From Uranotaenia lowii (Eukaryota > Arthropoda > Insecta > Diptera > Culicidae), in contig NC_073693.1 of NCBI RefSeq assembly GCF_029784155.1, positions 239,940,750-240,004,749 on the forward strand: a stretch of DNA of 64,000 nt. The letters are read 5' to 3'. The notes below the pieces were generated by a model. The model did not search any database. It saw nothing but the letters and a program-made list of their open reading frames with translations, and was not told the origin of the DNA. The translations under genes were made by a program, and so were the position numbers. Of this stretch, positions 29,216-41,732 are shown piece by piece; the stretch's first letter is position 1, and each line of letters starts with the position of its first letter.

Positions 29216-30360
29216 TCACAATTCGAACATCACAAAGAAGGGGCGAATTACGGTTCAGTGGGAGGCAATGGAAAAAGCAGATGACAGCTCAGAACGAGGA
29301 GGTCGAAAGAGTTTCTTTTTTCGGGTGGTAACCGCGTAGCGAACACCACGCATGCGCCCGTTGCCGAGTTTCAGGCTGAAGCCAAAGAAGTAGCCATTTC
29401 CGACAGTGGGCCAGCAATCTAGCCAAGTGAACCAGAAAAGTGGGATTCGATCTTTCGGTGTCGCGACCTATGACCTGGACGATTCGGAATTCCCGTAACA
29501 TCTTGGCCCTCCGTGCAAGAAATCATCGGAGAAACAAGTGACAAGCACGTGTTCAGCACGTGACTTCTTGCCCCAGACCCTCGGAAGACACATCGGTAAC
29601 CACCGGACCACCCCGGAAGAAGACCAGCCACGGGGAGTGCAAGCCTCTTGCCCTCTACTAGCCTGGCAGAGCACCTTAGCCAGATCATCGCAAAACGATC
29701 GCTGGAATCCCCTTGAATATCCGCTTAGCCACCGCCACTAAGCCGCTAAGCGACCGCCAAACGTCGTCAAACCGCTAAGCGACCGCCAAACGTCGTCTAG
29801 CCGCTAAATAACCGCTGAGACAACGCAAAGCCACCACCAGATCATCGCCAAGCCACGACTGTCCGCCGCCGATCCGGCGATCCCTCGATCCGTCGATCCG
29901 GCGATCCGTCGATCCGTCGATCCGTCGAGCCGCCGATCCGCCGATCCGCCGATCCGCCGATCCGCTGACCCTCCAGTGCCGGTGAGCACCCGGTTTCGTC
30001 CCCAGAACAACCGCTATAACCGTTGCCAAGAGAAGCCCTTTCCCGCCGCAGGCCTGCCACGAAGCTGTGAGTAAAAAAAAAATACATATCACACAAAACA
30101 CGCCACACCGATTTATAAATCACACAATAAAACACAAAATTAAACGAGTGAAACTTGTAACATTACACAAATATCACATCCGAGTCCTGGGTTCTGAAAG
30201 TAGGCACAAAGCCGACCTTGAGGTCCTCCGTTTGACATCCAGATCGAGCTAGCCAGTGCAAAAGAAGGTGATGTATACCCACCCTCACTGATCCCCAGAG
30301 GAACGACCAGGGATCCGAGGGCTTAGACCCCGTCCCCTCTGGACGTGTGGTAATATTTTA
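29216..30360. repeat. GC-rich repetitive block of unknown origin
   Basis: Sharp compositional change to GC-rich DNA. It contains two 26-bp copies of a CCGCTAAGCGACCGCC motif (29743 and 29772, 29-bp period) and an array of about eleven 9-bp units GATCCGNCG (29868-29972). The last 60 bases include GGCTTAGACCCCGTCCCCTC. Open minus-strand frames (for example 29775-30101) only translate the 9-bp array into DRRI repeats. It may be the leader of a degraded LTR element, but no LTR or PBS was identified. Confidence 0.55.
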
Positions 30361-31455
30361 AATGTTCAGATTCGTGTGATTTTGTGAAATCGCACAAAAA
30401 CCACATTCAGTATCGGGCCTGACAATAAATAATTATTCTATCGACGAAAAAAGGGATAATTTGTTGCTGCCCTGTAGTGAGAACAGCAGAGAACTGTTAA
30501 AAAATCCGCCTTATTGTATGCTTCCAGTTAGGTGAAAAAATATATAGGTGCATATATTTTACACGTATCGAGAAAAGATAATATTAAACGCCTAAATACA
30601 GGCAATGGTATATTTTTAGATGCAATAAGGCTGGAACAAATATCAATTTCTTCTTTTGTCACCCCCCCAAATTTCAAAAACCCGAAGGGGGAAATAAATA
30701 AAGTTTGAAGTAATTTATGTAAATTTCGATAAAAAATTTCAATATCTGAAATTTAAGATGATGGAAGTTATTTCACCTTTTGGTTTTCTTGATTTGATTG
30801 AATTATTCGATAAAAAATTACTTGATTTAGAAGTTTTGTGCAACGATATAGTATGCAACTTTTTTGCATACAAGCTTCCGTGCAACTTATTACAATTTAT
30901 TTGTTTTTCGCATTATTTTTTATTGTCCCTCCCTCACGATGTTCCAACTCCGAGTGACAAAAGAAGGATTTGAAATTTGTTCCGGCCTAATCTGTTGAAA
31001 ATGAATAAAAATTTAAAAATTATGAATTGAAATAAATTGAATTTTTAGAATTAATAAATGAATTTTCTTTTTTCAGAATCACTTTAAATATTAAGTCGCC
31101 AATGAAGAGCCAAAAATGTCCCTTAAGTTAGGCAAAGTGTATTGTTTCAAAACGTCTCGGTGTTATTATGCGAACAATGATTTTTCTTAAACCTTTGTTA
31201 TAATTTTTTATAAAAGAACCTTAAATCGAAATACGTTTAGTTCAATCTTTTTTCGTTTTTTAGTTCAATAAAAAAAACATGAGAAGATTTTTTGCTAAAA
31301 AATTTTTGTAATATCTATAAATTATACTAATGCTTACTACAAATAAGAACACTATACCGTAGTTCTTATCTAAAGTACTCAAACTTATCTTGTAAGTACT
31401 ATAGTATTCATTCTAATAATCAATCACACGCGCTGATGTTTGCAATGTTTACGGT
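30361..31455. other. AT-rich intergenic DNA, no gene
   Basis: No convincing gene between the GC-rich block and the 3' end of the monooxygenase gene. Many short A/T runs. Confidence 0.6.
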
Positions 31456-34400
31456 CTAATCGAAATCTTCCGGTGGCGGTACTTCAACCGCATTCAAGCC
31501 ACTCTTGGCCCATTCGAAGCCTTGTGGTTTTCTGGTGCAATACTGGAGGGGCTGACTGGTAGCGTTGCTACTGATGGTGATGTCAGAACAGGTGCGGAAA
31601 TTTTCTTGAGCTCCGCATCCCAGCTTGCCGGAACCGTCCTCACAAATACCCCACGAGTTAGCTGGAAATATGAAGAAAACAAAATTAGTTCATCGTCCTG
31701 TAAAACTTGTTATAGTCTAACGCTTCAAGATGGTTAGACTTTTTTTCACTCGCAAGTTCATGTCTATAAAAAGGCGTTTGATTTAGAGTTTTCTTGGTGG
31801 AATATATTGAAAACGAGTAAAAGTATAATTTCAGGCGCATATATCTTCTTTAGGAGTTTAACTCAGAATCTCCTAACACAAGTTGAATTAAAATACATTG
31901 AAGTTTTGAATAGGCCGAAAATTCCAAATTAAATCAATGAAAATGTTAAGAGTCCATATCTGAAGTTTGTCTCCCATGTCGTGAATACTTAAAACTCAGA
32001 ATTGATTCTAAAACGATGTTAGTTCGTTCTTATAACGTAACGCCGTGTGTACTTTGTGTCGATTAAAAATCAATATTAGTTACAAGATATAAGGTTCTCG
32101 ACAATAGATTATCAAAACATGTACCGTAAACTGGGGGAACTTTGATAATCATGAAATCTTTGCAGATAATCATCATTAACTAAGTCTGAAGTAAAAAAAT
32201 CTGAAAACTGTTTTCTGCGTTTGATATAAATTGAGTTTCAAATAGGATTAATTTTGTTTGATATTACTTCAAATGTACACAGCAAAAAAAATGTAACGAT
32301 GGACGATGTACTTTCTGGGGATTACAGATTTCTGTTGCAATAATACATCTAAATGATGTACACAACTCGAATACGTCGTGAAGTGTAATATCACAACCTT
32401 CTATGTGATATCGCATCAAGTAGTCAATGTTTTATTTTGTTGACGTTCAAATTTGATTTCATTTCAAAAATTAAGAAACAGATTACGAACCTCAGCTGTA
32501 TTTGTTTGGCTTGTAAGTACTACCAAAATTAATCAAAAATATAAGCAAACCCACAGCTTGAAAAATAATTTAATTATTTTTCATTTTTTAGGAAATTTGG
32601 CCCATATGGATCAGCGGTACAAAACATATTTTTTGTCTCCAAACAGCCGGGTACATCAAGACAATGTAAAATTAGGTACCTTTTGCGACTCAAGTTATGT
32701 GCAGGTATTTGATGTAATATCACACTACTTTTTTTGCTGTGTAGTTTTTAATTTAAAAATATCTGTTTTTTCCAAGACTCACAAACAAACAGCTCTCCTG
32801 ATAAAATGATAGCATTTAGAAGCAAATGGGTTGTTTTAAAAGAAAGTTAAACTTTTTTCCTTTGTACAGGTATAGTTTTGAAGTTATTTTTATGGTGATA
32901 TTTATGATAATTTTTGGATATTTAAAAAACATATTTTCTATAGCCTGTATAGGACAAATGGCTAAAACCCCTATCAAATGGTTAAGTTTCAATAAAAAAA
33001 GAACATAGGAACAGGGAGAGAACCTAGGGAATTGCATGAAGGTAAAATTTCATTTTTTTTAAGCCAATAAAATATTGAAAAATGTTTATCATTTTTGCCC
33101 CTAAATGTATGCAGTAACATTATCCATCTTTTGAGAATATTTGTTTTTGAAAGAAAACGTTAAAAAATTCAATTGAGTCCAAAAAAAATCTGTTTTTGAT
33201 GTTTTAAGCCTTCTGTGATAATCGGCATCAAAATAATAATTATGAATATGTTGAGATACGTTAAAACCATAATGATCAAGGTTACTCCGAAACATGAAAT
33301 CTAGTTTTGTAACAAGCATTTAGTTATAGCCACTAATGTCAACTGCTACCAATGAGCATGATCATTGTAATCCTTACCTCAATAAGTATTTAAAAATAGT
33401 GTTACAAAAAAGCAACCCCTTCCAAAATATTAATTAAAAAAGTGATAAATGTTCCCCCAGTTTTCGGTTTGTCTAAATATGGCCTTTTTCTATGCAAAAT
33501 ACATCTCAGATTCAGTCAGACCATTACAATGCGTCTTAGAGATTGGAGATATAATTTTTGAAACAATTCATATCTCAATATCAGAATTAATTTGAGAATG
33601 CTGTATTTAAGAATGAATTATTAAATACTAAATTATCTCAGATTTCCAGATCCAATTTTTTATGAGCGCCCGTCAATATGATGACCCTCTGGCTGGGCAA
33701 TCAAAACTTTTAGATAAACAGAGTCAGATTTCGCAGCTCCTACAGTTTTCAGCTAATCTTCTATCCGTCTGTAATTTTCTCTACTACAATGGTTTTATTT
33801 TATTTTAAGAAATTGTCTTTTTTTACTGAAACACAAGTAACAAAGATCTTTCATATACCTACACACATTGAGAACATTTAACGCCTCTAAATAGACTACA
33901 GTTTATTTTGTGTAACCAACACATGAGGGAAATTATGATTCTGAAGACTTGCACACCCATCTAAATTTCAGTATCTTTGAACAAAGTAAAAAGAATAAAA
34001 GAGCTTGAATTTCGATGATCAGAAAACGTTTAAATACTGGAATTTGAAGAACTTTTTTTTGTAATCCTATGTCATATTTGAATTATGTTTTCAAATAATT
34101 AGGTACCTATTTATGTAATGCAAATCGATTAGATGTAGTAAGCCAAACAGAAAATCGTTAAGTATTCAGACTATATAAATTAAAACAGCGAAGGAATTTT
34201 CGCTTTTTTTTCTATATAATTTATCGCGGTCAACTAGATTGTATAAATTGAGGCGTTAAAAAGAATATCTGGCATATGTTACGACGTGTAATCGCCTTCA
34301 AGTATGCAATTTAGACGATCTGGTCAGAATCCTAAAAATGACCTGTAATTCATGCACATGAAACATTTAATGTGGTAAAAATTTTAACAAAATTAGAAAA

Positions 34401-34982
34401 ATATATTTGGAATATCGTACCGGTAATGTAAGTCCACTGGAGAATACAATGTTCACACGTGAAATTGTCGGGCAGTTGAAGTTTCACGTGGTAGTCAACG
34501 TTTGCGGTTGAATTCAGATACCATTCTCTGCGTCCATTGGCATCTAGCAGCTGATTTTTCTCGAAGCATTCTTCCGTTTCCGAACCTTCTTCACTTAAAT
34601 TACACAGATCGAACAAAAAATAACCCCTATGATTGGCTGTTATTTGAACCGTAACGTCGATGATGGATCCTTCCTGGTATGAACGAACGATTTCCCCATC
34701 ACCATACAAACCACCCAGCTCGTGAAGCCGAGGGCTTACATCAGCATAGTTATCTCCGCACAATCCACAGCGCCCTTCGTTATCCTCCCACTGAGCTTGA
34801 AAACCTCCACAAAACTGCTCCATATCGTTGTAGTTTGGGAAAGGTCCATCTCGGCAGCGCCATCTGGATCCGCGAGCTATCGGATCCAGAACCATGCCGT
34901 GACCTTCGACGTGTTGAACTATCATCAATGCTATCGAAAGAACAACCGTGGCAACAGCAACGCTTAATCGATTCAAACCCAT
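31456..34982 (-). CDS. AA15 lytic polysaccharide monooxygenase
   Basis: Two coding exons, 34982-34421 and 31661-31456, join in phase 1 (donor CCG|GTACG, acceptor TTTCCAG) to give 255 residues. A signal peptide covers residues 1-27 and cleavage would expose His28 (EG|HGMVLDP). The mature N-terminal His and His118 (ANHRGYF) form the copper-binding histidine brace. Numerous cysteines (CGLCGD, CEHCILQW, then NSWGICEDG and GCGAQENFRTC) match the disulphide-rich AA15 fold. Family members are secreted copper enzymes that cleave chitin or cellulose oxidatively, in insects linked to digestion or cuticle turnover. The 2.76-kb intron holds a TIR element at 32278. The tail after the domain is short and acidic. 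Confidence 0.94.
32278..32741. mobile_element. TIR element 3 in the monooxygenase intron
   Basis: 464 bp, ends CACAGCAAAAAAA on both sides, flanked by TA (32276-32277, 32742-32743). The subterminal region repeats ATGATGTA and GATATCAC motifs. The interior has a donor-like TT|GTAAGTACT near 32512 and an acceptor TTTTTTAG near 32592, followed by an open stretch (NLAHMDQRYKTYFLSPN...). Same end family as the elements at 20530 and 21980. Confidence 0.78.
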
Positions 34983-36809
34983 TGTAGCGACAAGCCTAAC
35001 TAACTCGTTGTGGATAGTTTTTTTTTCAAATTTTAATGGGTTCCCTTTGATGTTTGGAGCAAACTATTCGCTCCCGACTGACAAAGGTCTTCAACAATGG
35101 TTTGGACATTGATAAGGCAAGGATTTTATAGAGGAACATCACGCCACTCGAAGGCTGAGTGACGTTGATATCGAGGGATCTAAGAGTTTAGTTCTAGTGT
35201 TGTGTTTATTTTTTAACGCAAGTGCATTGAATAAACAAAAAAAAAATCCTCAATACGAATGACTCGCAGTTCATTCACAAAACCTTTCACAAACCGTTCA
35301 CAATAGAATATGAAAGTGGCATTGACAAATTATTAAGATTTAAATATCTTAACTATAAACTAAAAAAGGTGATCAGACCCAGACACCCGACGCTGGTCGC
35401 TTAACAGATAATGAATTTTCTCCAGTAATTTGTTGCTGTTCCAGATAACCACTGCCACTGTTCGAATGAAATAAAGCGCTAAATTATCAATTGAACACTT
35501 ATCAGATTATTCATCAGGAAATGGAGTAAATATACCTTTTATAACGGTGGCATATGATTTTTTACTCTATTTAAACAGAGCACAACTATTAAGTGCTTTT
35601 ATAGCCACTTATGGACCTTTTCCTATGTATACCGAACCGTTTGTTAAATGATGACAAATAATTTTCATATATACATTGGTAAAATCTGGAAAAATTGTCT
35701 CCTTTTTTTTGTAATTTTTTTTAAAATATTAGACAGAAATTGCCTGAAAACAGAGTTTGTGGTGGAATAGTGTAAGTTTAAAAATAGTTTGGAGAGTCTT
35801 CATGACAATTAAAAATTCGTAAACATATCATTGCAAAAATCGTTCACTTTTTATGAGTATAGTTAGGTAACGCAAATGATGTATAATTAATAATTTTCAA
35901 TTGCGAATGATACTCTGCTGCTCTTCGATTGAGCCGTCGAGTTGTGTTGCATAACTCAAGGGGTGTTCTGACTGAGGACTTTTTAATAACGGCTGCATCT
36001 ATTAATTGTAACAATCTAATAACGTTTAAAACCTTCGAGTCATCTATTTTTTAAACTTTGAACTCTTGATATTGAAAAGCTTTAAGAAAAATGGTTCGAA
36101 TGAAGACGGTTCACAACTTTCTAGGAATTTATCAACACTCTATTTGGTGTTTACAAAATTATTTATCAAGTTCTTGTGGGAAACAATTAATTTTTTAATT
36201 GTGGTAATTGGCAAATGATCTATAACTGTATTAGCAAAAAAAAAAAAACACAAAAATTGGTTCTTTTAAAGGTTTGAATTAGAAAACATTCTTCAATTTT
36301 TCTTATGAGGGCGTTTAATAAATCTATGGCGTTGGCCTTTGGTAAATTTATGTCAAAATCACTGACATTATGTTGGGATATAAACTTAAGCGTTTAATTC
36401 CACTTAGGTACTTACATTTAATTGTTTCCCATTCATAAAAAAAAAAAACATTAAGAGCTTTTTGTAAATAGCTTTACTTCCTAAATCTGAAGACTCGCTG
36501 TAAAGTCCTTCTATGCCTAGTGGCTTAATAAGGGTCTTGTGTAAACTTCTGGCAAAGTTTTGGTGTATAAGTTCAGGCGTTTATTTCCACTAGTTCTCAG
36601 TATAAATCTCGAAGTGGGAGTGTCGCCGAAGTTAACCGTTTTATTCTAAGTTCGGTGACTAAACTCTCAATTTTTTGCATGCTCTGTCGATTTCTGAGAG
36701 GACGCGCTTACTGGGTATGTGCTGTGCCTCTCAAATACGCGAGAAATAATCTAATTTTTTATGAAACAATGCTCATCTCCAAAATTGACACCGAGAATGG
36801 CTTGTACAT
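34983..36809. other. Intergenic DNA upstream of the monooxygenase gene
   Basis: No coding gene seen. On the minus strand TATAAAA at 35130-35124 is a plausible TATA box for the monooxygenase gene, about 145 bases upstream of its ATG. The rest is AT-rich with poly(A) runs. Confidence 0.5.
35124..35130 (-). promoter_or_regulatory. Possible TATA box of the AA15 gene
   Basis: Minus-strand TATAAAA in a region otherwise without this motif, 142-148 bases upstream of the start codon. No initiator at the ideal distance was identified. Confidence 0.35.
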
Positions 36810-37323
36810 TAGACTGAGTCGATTTGGGGTCATTTTTGAATTTCTCAAACCCTGGGGTCTCAAAAGCTTCGTTTTGGTTCAAAACTCGTCCAAGATTTTT
36901 TGCAGAATTTTTAAGTAACGTTTTTTTTTTTTGTCAATTGAATTCAATTTGTGTCAATTGAATTTATTTTATATCAATGCCAAAAGACATACCCCTGTTA
37001 AACAGCTAATAACTTTTTTGTCTACAAGATACGAATTTACGGTCTTAGACAAAGTTGTTCAGCGGAAAATTTCCTTAGAAGAATTTATAAATTGGCACAA
37101 AAACCATTAGCAGGCTCGGTTGCACAGAAGAAACAAAAATGATGTTGATTTTTCAGAACAAAATATTCAATTTTCTCATACAAACCTATAAGTCCAAATT
37201 TACTCATGTGAACGTTACTTAAAAATTCTGCAAAAAATCATGGATGAGTTTTGGACCAAAACGAAGCTTTTGAGACCCCAGGGTTTGAGAAATTCAAAAA
37301 TGACCCCAAATCGACTCAGTCTA
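36810..37323. mobile_element. Foldback MITE with about 110-bp inverted repeats
   Basis: 514 bp. The arms begin TAGACTGAGTCGATTTGGGG and match for about 110 bases (36810-36920 versus 37323-37212), separated by about 290 bp. The flanking 8-bp sequence TTGTACAT at 36802-36809 and 37324-37331 is a perfect target duplication. The 8-bp site fits hAT or similar transposases. It has no ORF and the arms could form a long hairpin. Confidence 0.85.
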
Positions 37324-37331
37324 TTGTACAT

Positions 37332-38467
37332 AGGCTAGGGTTACCATATGCTACAACGGCAAAAAGAGTACTTTGAGAAAAAAATTTAAAAAACACTAAA
37401 GAAAAAAATCAATCGTAATCCATTATCTTTCAGGTTATGGAAATACCGTCAATTTGCTGCAAGATATGGGACTTGCATGACTAAGGCTCAGTATTTTCAG
37501 TTTAATTTTGCGAAGGGTTGGAAGTTTTAGATTTGCATTTTAGATTTTGATTTGACTCTGCATTTGAAAATGAGTTTTTGATAGAGCCGTTTATTTTCAT
37601 TCTACCAGAATTTTTTTTCCGATTCATGTGTTATTGTTTTTGCACTGTGGTTTACTGGTTTCAAGCTATTTGTTTGTATGCATATTGTTTGATATTCGAA
37701 AAATCATTACCTACTTAAAGGCGCTCATTGCCCTCATAGATTTGTTCTCATATAGAAGATATGCCTTTTGGAAAAGAGCATATTTAAGTGGCCTGTTTTC
37801 TGAAAACTTTTATCTATCGAAGTGCAAAGAATTTTTTTTCGAAAAACCTTGATATTAAATCAATTTATATGATAAAGTTTTATTAATTGCCGTTCAGCAA
37901 AAAAAGAGTACACTTCGAGGAATTTCACAAAAAGAAAAGGTACGCTCATTTTTTGGTCGAAAAAGAGTACTGTACTCTTAAAAGAGTACGTAAGGTATCC
38001 CTAACATAGGCCCTAAGCATTTCGGACCATGCAGATAATGAGAAAGCCATTCTGATTTAGATTTAACACAAACTTGTTCGAAGGTGCCAGGTGTTCTGAT
38101 TTATCAGGATCGGTCCTGATTTTCAAGAGACCTTCCAAAGTTTAAAAACGCTTCAATTGTCCTGATTTTAGTAAGTTGGTTTTTAACACTCTAGAACCCA
38201 ATTTTTTTTCGCTGATAAATTCAGAGAAGCTTAGTTTTGTGATTACAAACAACTTTTGTTCTGCGAAAACCTTTAAAGATGAAGATTTTTTTTGATAATT
38301 TCTCTTAAAATATATGTATAACTACAGGTGCTCAGAAATTGGACATTCAGCGCTTTTTCGATTGTAATCCCTAATTTTTGAAGCATTTTTACAGTGACTC
38401 ATAACGATATTTTTATGTTTTTAGGACTATTTTCTCTTTAAAAATCAATCCAGATGGGTGGTAGGTA
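37332..38467. other. AT-rich intergenic DNA, no gene
   Basis: No supported feature. Several AAAAAGAGTAC motifs (around 37360, 37905, 37965-37985) suggest an old low-copy repeat. Confidence 0.5.
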
Positions 38468-40350
38468 CACGCAGAAAAATTTATTTTAGAAACAATAAGA
38501 TTTCGAACGAAAATAATAAAATTTTTGGTTGGGAAAAAGCACAAATATATTTTTGGCCACATTGAATAAAAGTATCGATTTGATTTGAACTCATCGTTTG
38601 ATTGAAAACGAAATACCCCCTTTTTGAAAATGATCCATCATACTTGTCAGAATAATAAAATAATTTTGGGTAAAACACACAAAATTTTTTTAGGCTATTA
38701 TTAAAAAGAATAGGAGGTTAAAAATTAGCGATTTTGTATGATTTGAATTCATTTTTTTTTTTTCAATTCAAACGAAAGCAAAATTGTTGTTGATTTTCGG
38801 GTTTATTGATTCGGTTTCAATGAATTTTATTTATGCTTAATTTATTCGCATTAAAATGCCTTTTTTACATTGGAAATTCTTCTTGTGAGGATGAGTATTG
38901 GCACGTTATGGCCAACTTATCCTAACTATAACTCTTGGACGTACACGCAGAAAAAGAATGGGGAGTCGAATCAACAAAACGTTTTTTTATTTAATTTTGT
39001 TTTATCTATTCGCATTTAATGGGTACTTTTGATATGAAATTCGATTCGAAACAGAATCCCACATTTTGTCAATTTTACAAAATAGTCGAAAGCAAGCCAT
39101 CGTGTATGGAAGAGGGGTGTATCGTTTTAACAAAAATCAATTTTGTTATTTTTGAAATGGATAGTTGGGCTGTTATGAATCGAAAAATATGTTTTATTGG
39201 CCAAGCGTGTATAGATGAAACGTCAACTGAAAAAAAAAAGAAAAAAAAAACTCGTCAAAATTAAGCTTAAGCAATTGTGCCTCCTGATGTATCCGAACAG
39301 AAAAACGACATTTGGTCAATTTCTCGCTCGTTCGGAGATAGTAAACCCGGATTCCGGAATGCTACAGAGTTGCTTTTATTATAGGTAAGTTATTTTTATT
39401 TCAGTTAATTATCAAAACTAAACAATTTCGCATTTCCTTTTTTTCAGGCCGAAACTTAAGTTGGTTTGTCGGACCAGGACTACCAACAAATTGAGGGACA
39501 CAGCTCATTCCTTCAATCACGACAGCTATCGGATGCCGAATTAGTGAATCGGGCTTTGAAGCGATGCCTTTATCAGTGGTAGCCCTTCCAGCGGGACGAT
39601 AATTTTAACCTGTTCCCGAGGACATCAGTTACAATCAAGGTGAGTCTAAGTTGCAAATATTTGCTAAAACTTTACCCTTTCATAATACGCATGTGAATCA
39701 CCTGGCGCGAAGAAAATTTCCCATAGAAACAGGCAGACTGAATGGGGTTGATTCACAAACATTGATTTTTATATTTTCCCCTTTGTTTTCAGATGTCGCG
39801 ACCCAACAGTAATCGGCCTTTGCATTCCTGGTCCCGCCCTTCCGCAGTTCGTAAATTTTAAACTAATGCGATACCAGACGATCGTGATGCAGATTCCGCT
39901 TTTGAAGGAAGATCTGCCCTACAGGAGAGCGGAAAGCATAAAGAAAAAAACACAGTGTATATGGTGTATATTGTGAAATCATAAATAAAAAATCAAAATG
40001 CCGTTTTAATTGGTGTAATAAAATTTATTCCATTTGAAAAAAAACCCTTATTTAAAAATTAATATATTGATTTACATTAATCAAACCGAAATAATTATAA
40101 AGAAATGAAAATATTTTTTTTTTCAGTCCAAAAATCTTTTTACGTTTTACCCAAAATTTTTGCTATTTTGCTAAAAATTCTGGATCATTTTCAAAAAGGG
40201 CCTATATTGTTTCAACAAGGATGATAAGTTCATTTTCGATCATTTTATTTTGTCGATATAATCTGAATTATATTTGTGCTTTTTCCCAACCAAAATTTTT
40301 ATTATTTTTGATCCAAATTTGATTGTTTTTACAAGATATTTTTCTGCGTG
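38468..40350. mobile_element. TIR element 4 (CACGCAGAAAAAT ends) with gene-like exons
   Basis: 1883 bp, ends CACGCAGAAAAAT on both sides, flanked by TA (38466-38467, 40351-40352). The inverted arms are long (about 230 bp) and diverged but share blocks such as TTTTGGTTGGGAAAAAGCAC and CTTTTTGAAAATGATCC. A further CACGCAGAAAAAG copy lies at 38943. No transposase is seen. The interior on + has exon-like segments with consensus splice signals. Confidence 0.75.
39448..39842 (+). pseudogene. Spliced, decayed gene fragment inside TIR element 4
   Basis: The exon-like segment 39448-39639 is bounded by TTTTTTTCAG and CAAG|GTGAGT. It is followed by acceptor TTTTGTTTTCAG and an ORF start at about 39793 ending in TAA near 39860. 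One frame has a 39-codon coding-like stretch (LSDQDYQQIEGHSSFLQSRQ...), a TAG, then PFQRDDNFNLFPRTSVTIK, and continues across the splice. The protein is not recognised. Two in-frame stops show that it is not functional as read. Confidence 0.35.
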
Positions 40351-40732
40351 TAACTATCGGTAATCGGATAATTTTCCAATATAAATCGTATGTGATATCT
40401 GCTATCTGTGCTATGCTTCAGCTAACGTGTGATTCAAATTTCGAATTATATTCCCCCACTGGGGTGTAGTTGCATGCAAGCTTTTAAACAAAATAAAGTA
40501 ACATTTTGTAATTAACACGATCTGCAGATGTGCATGACATCGTAATGGTTCATAATGGCCATAACGTGTTATGGATATAAATCGTCGATGCGTCTGCTTG
40601 AGATTCCAGCTTATAGATTTATAGCCGGGTTAACAAGTCTGAAGAAAAACAGGATTTGCAAAATAGTAAACTAATTTTCATCATTTAAACATTCTACAGT
40701 TATAAGATCATCATCTTAGTGCTGTTGTAATT

Positions 40733-41652
40733 ATGTTTGAACGATATCTAGCTGCTCTTGAATACCCGGCTCCTGGAGGCATCAATATCGATGGTAAGAT
40801 GATAAAAATCCTCTTGAGGACTTGATTGCTTTATATTGATGATTCATTACTGAATACAAATGATTTTACACGATGCAGATCCCAAGGAATTTCGCAACAT
40901 TATCCTGTGGCTGGAGGATCAGAAAATCCGCCATTACACCATCGAAGATCGGGCCAACTTGAGGAAGGTAACGTCTCCAGCCGATTGGGATCCGGCTTAT
41001 GAGAAGTACAAGTTGGATCTCAAATTTCCGGTGTCGGATCTCAAATCGAAGGCCGAGGAACTTACCTGGTTATTCTTGTACGCGATAAAGCTGGAATACT
41101 CGGACAGCGTGGACCGATACAGGCCCATTTCCGGTGCCAAGAAGCAGGAAGAAGAAAAGAAGGCGACGGCTGCACCCCAGATCAAGTCTACCAATCCTTT
41201 CGACAATATCGATTGTAGGTTGATGAAGGTGTTCTCAAAATGCCTTAAAACAGAATATTCAAATATATTTTAAGTTTTGTTTCCCAATTTCAGTCACCAG
41301 CCCGGATTTCGAGCAAGGCTCACGTAATTTGGCTGAGAAATTGGGCGTAGCCTATCACCCGGACCATTTAGTGTCGCTTCGATCTGCTGGTCGGGTCATT
41401 TCAACCATGTTCAACAAGGAAGTACTCAAAGAACCGATCATAACCGGGAAACCGTTTCCGCTGGACGAAGGAACCGGAATGGGATTCTCCAAGGAACCAG
41501 ACATGGAAAAGGCGGCTCGCATTCTCCGATTGTTGCAAATACAAAACCTTCGAAAATTGCAAACGGCAATCAACGAAACGATTGTTTCGGTGCAAAATAT
41601 TACAGCTGACCCCCGTACGGATACCTCGCTGGGAAAAGTTGGCATGAAGTAG
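40733..41652 (+). CDS. RTRAF: RTRAF (CLE7/C14orf166) homologue
   Basis: Three exons, 40733-40793, 40879-41214 and 41294-41652, give 251 residues (human about 244). The start is MFERYLAALEYPAPGG. The signature follows: EFRNIILWLEDQKIRHYTIEDR and a C-terminal block AARILRLLQIQNLRKLQTAINE...VQNITADPRTDTSLGKVG. In animals RTRAF is a core subunit of the tRNA-splicing ligase complex with RTCB and DDX1, and shuttles RNA between nucleus and cytoplasm. The acceptor GATGCAG and donor G|GTAAGA define intron 1 (85 bp). AATAAA-like signals follow at about 41703. It runs tail-to-tail with the DMAC1-like gene, with 80 bp between the stops. Confidence 0.95.
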
Positions 41653-41732
41653 ATTTTCGGATGAACGGAATGCTGTTTTCTTAAAAAATACTATACTGTC
41701 TATAATAAACCCTAATATATAAACAATTGAAA

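Noticed and set aside
29775..30101. Arg/Ser/Gly repeat protein on the minus strand
   Set aside because: The frame is only a translation of the 9-bp tandem array, with no conserved domain and equally long frames in other phases.
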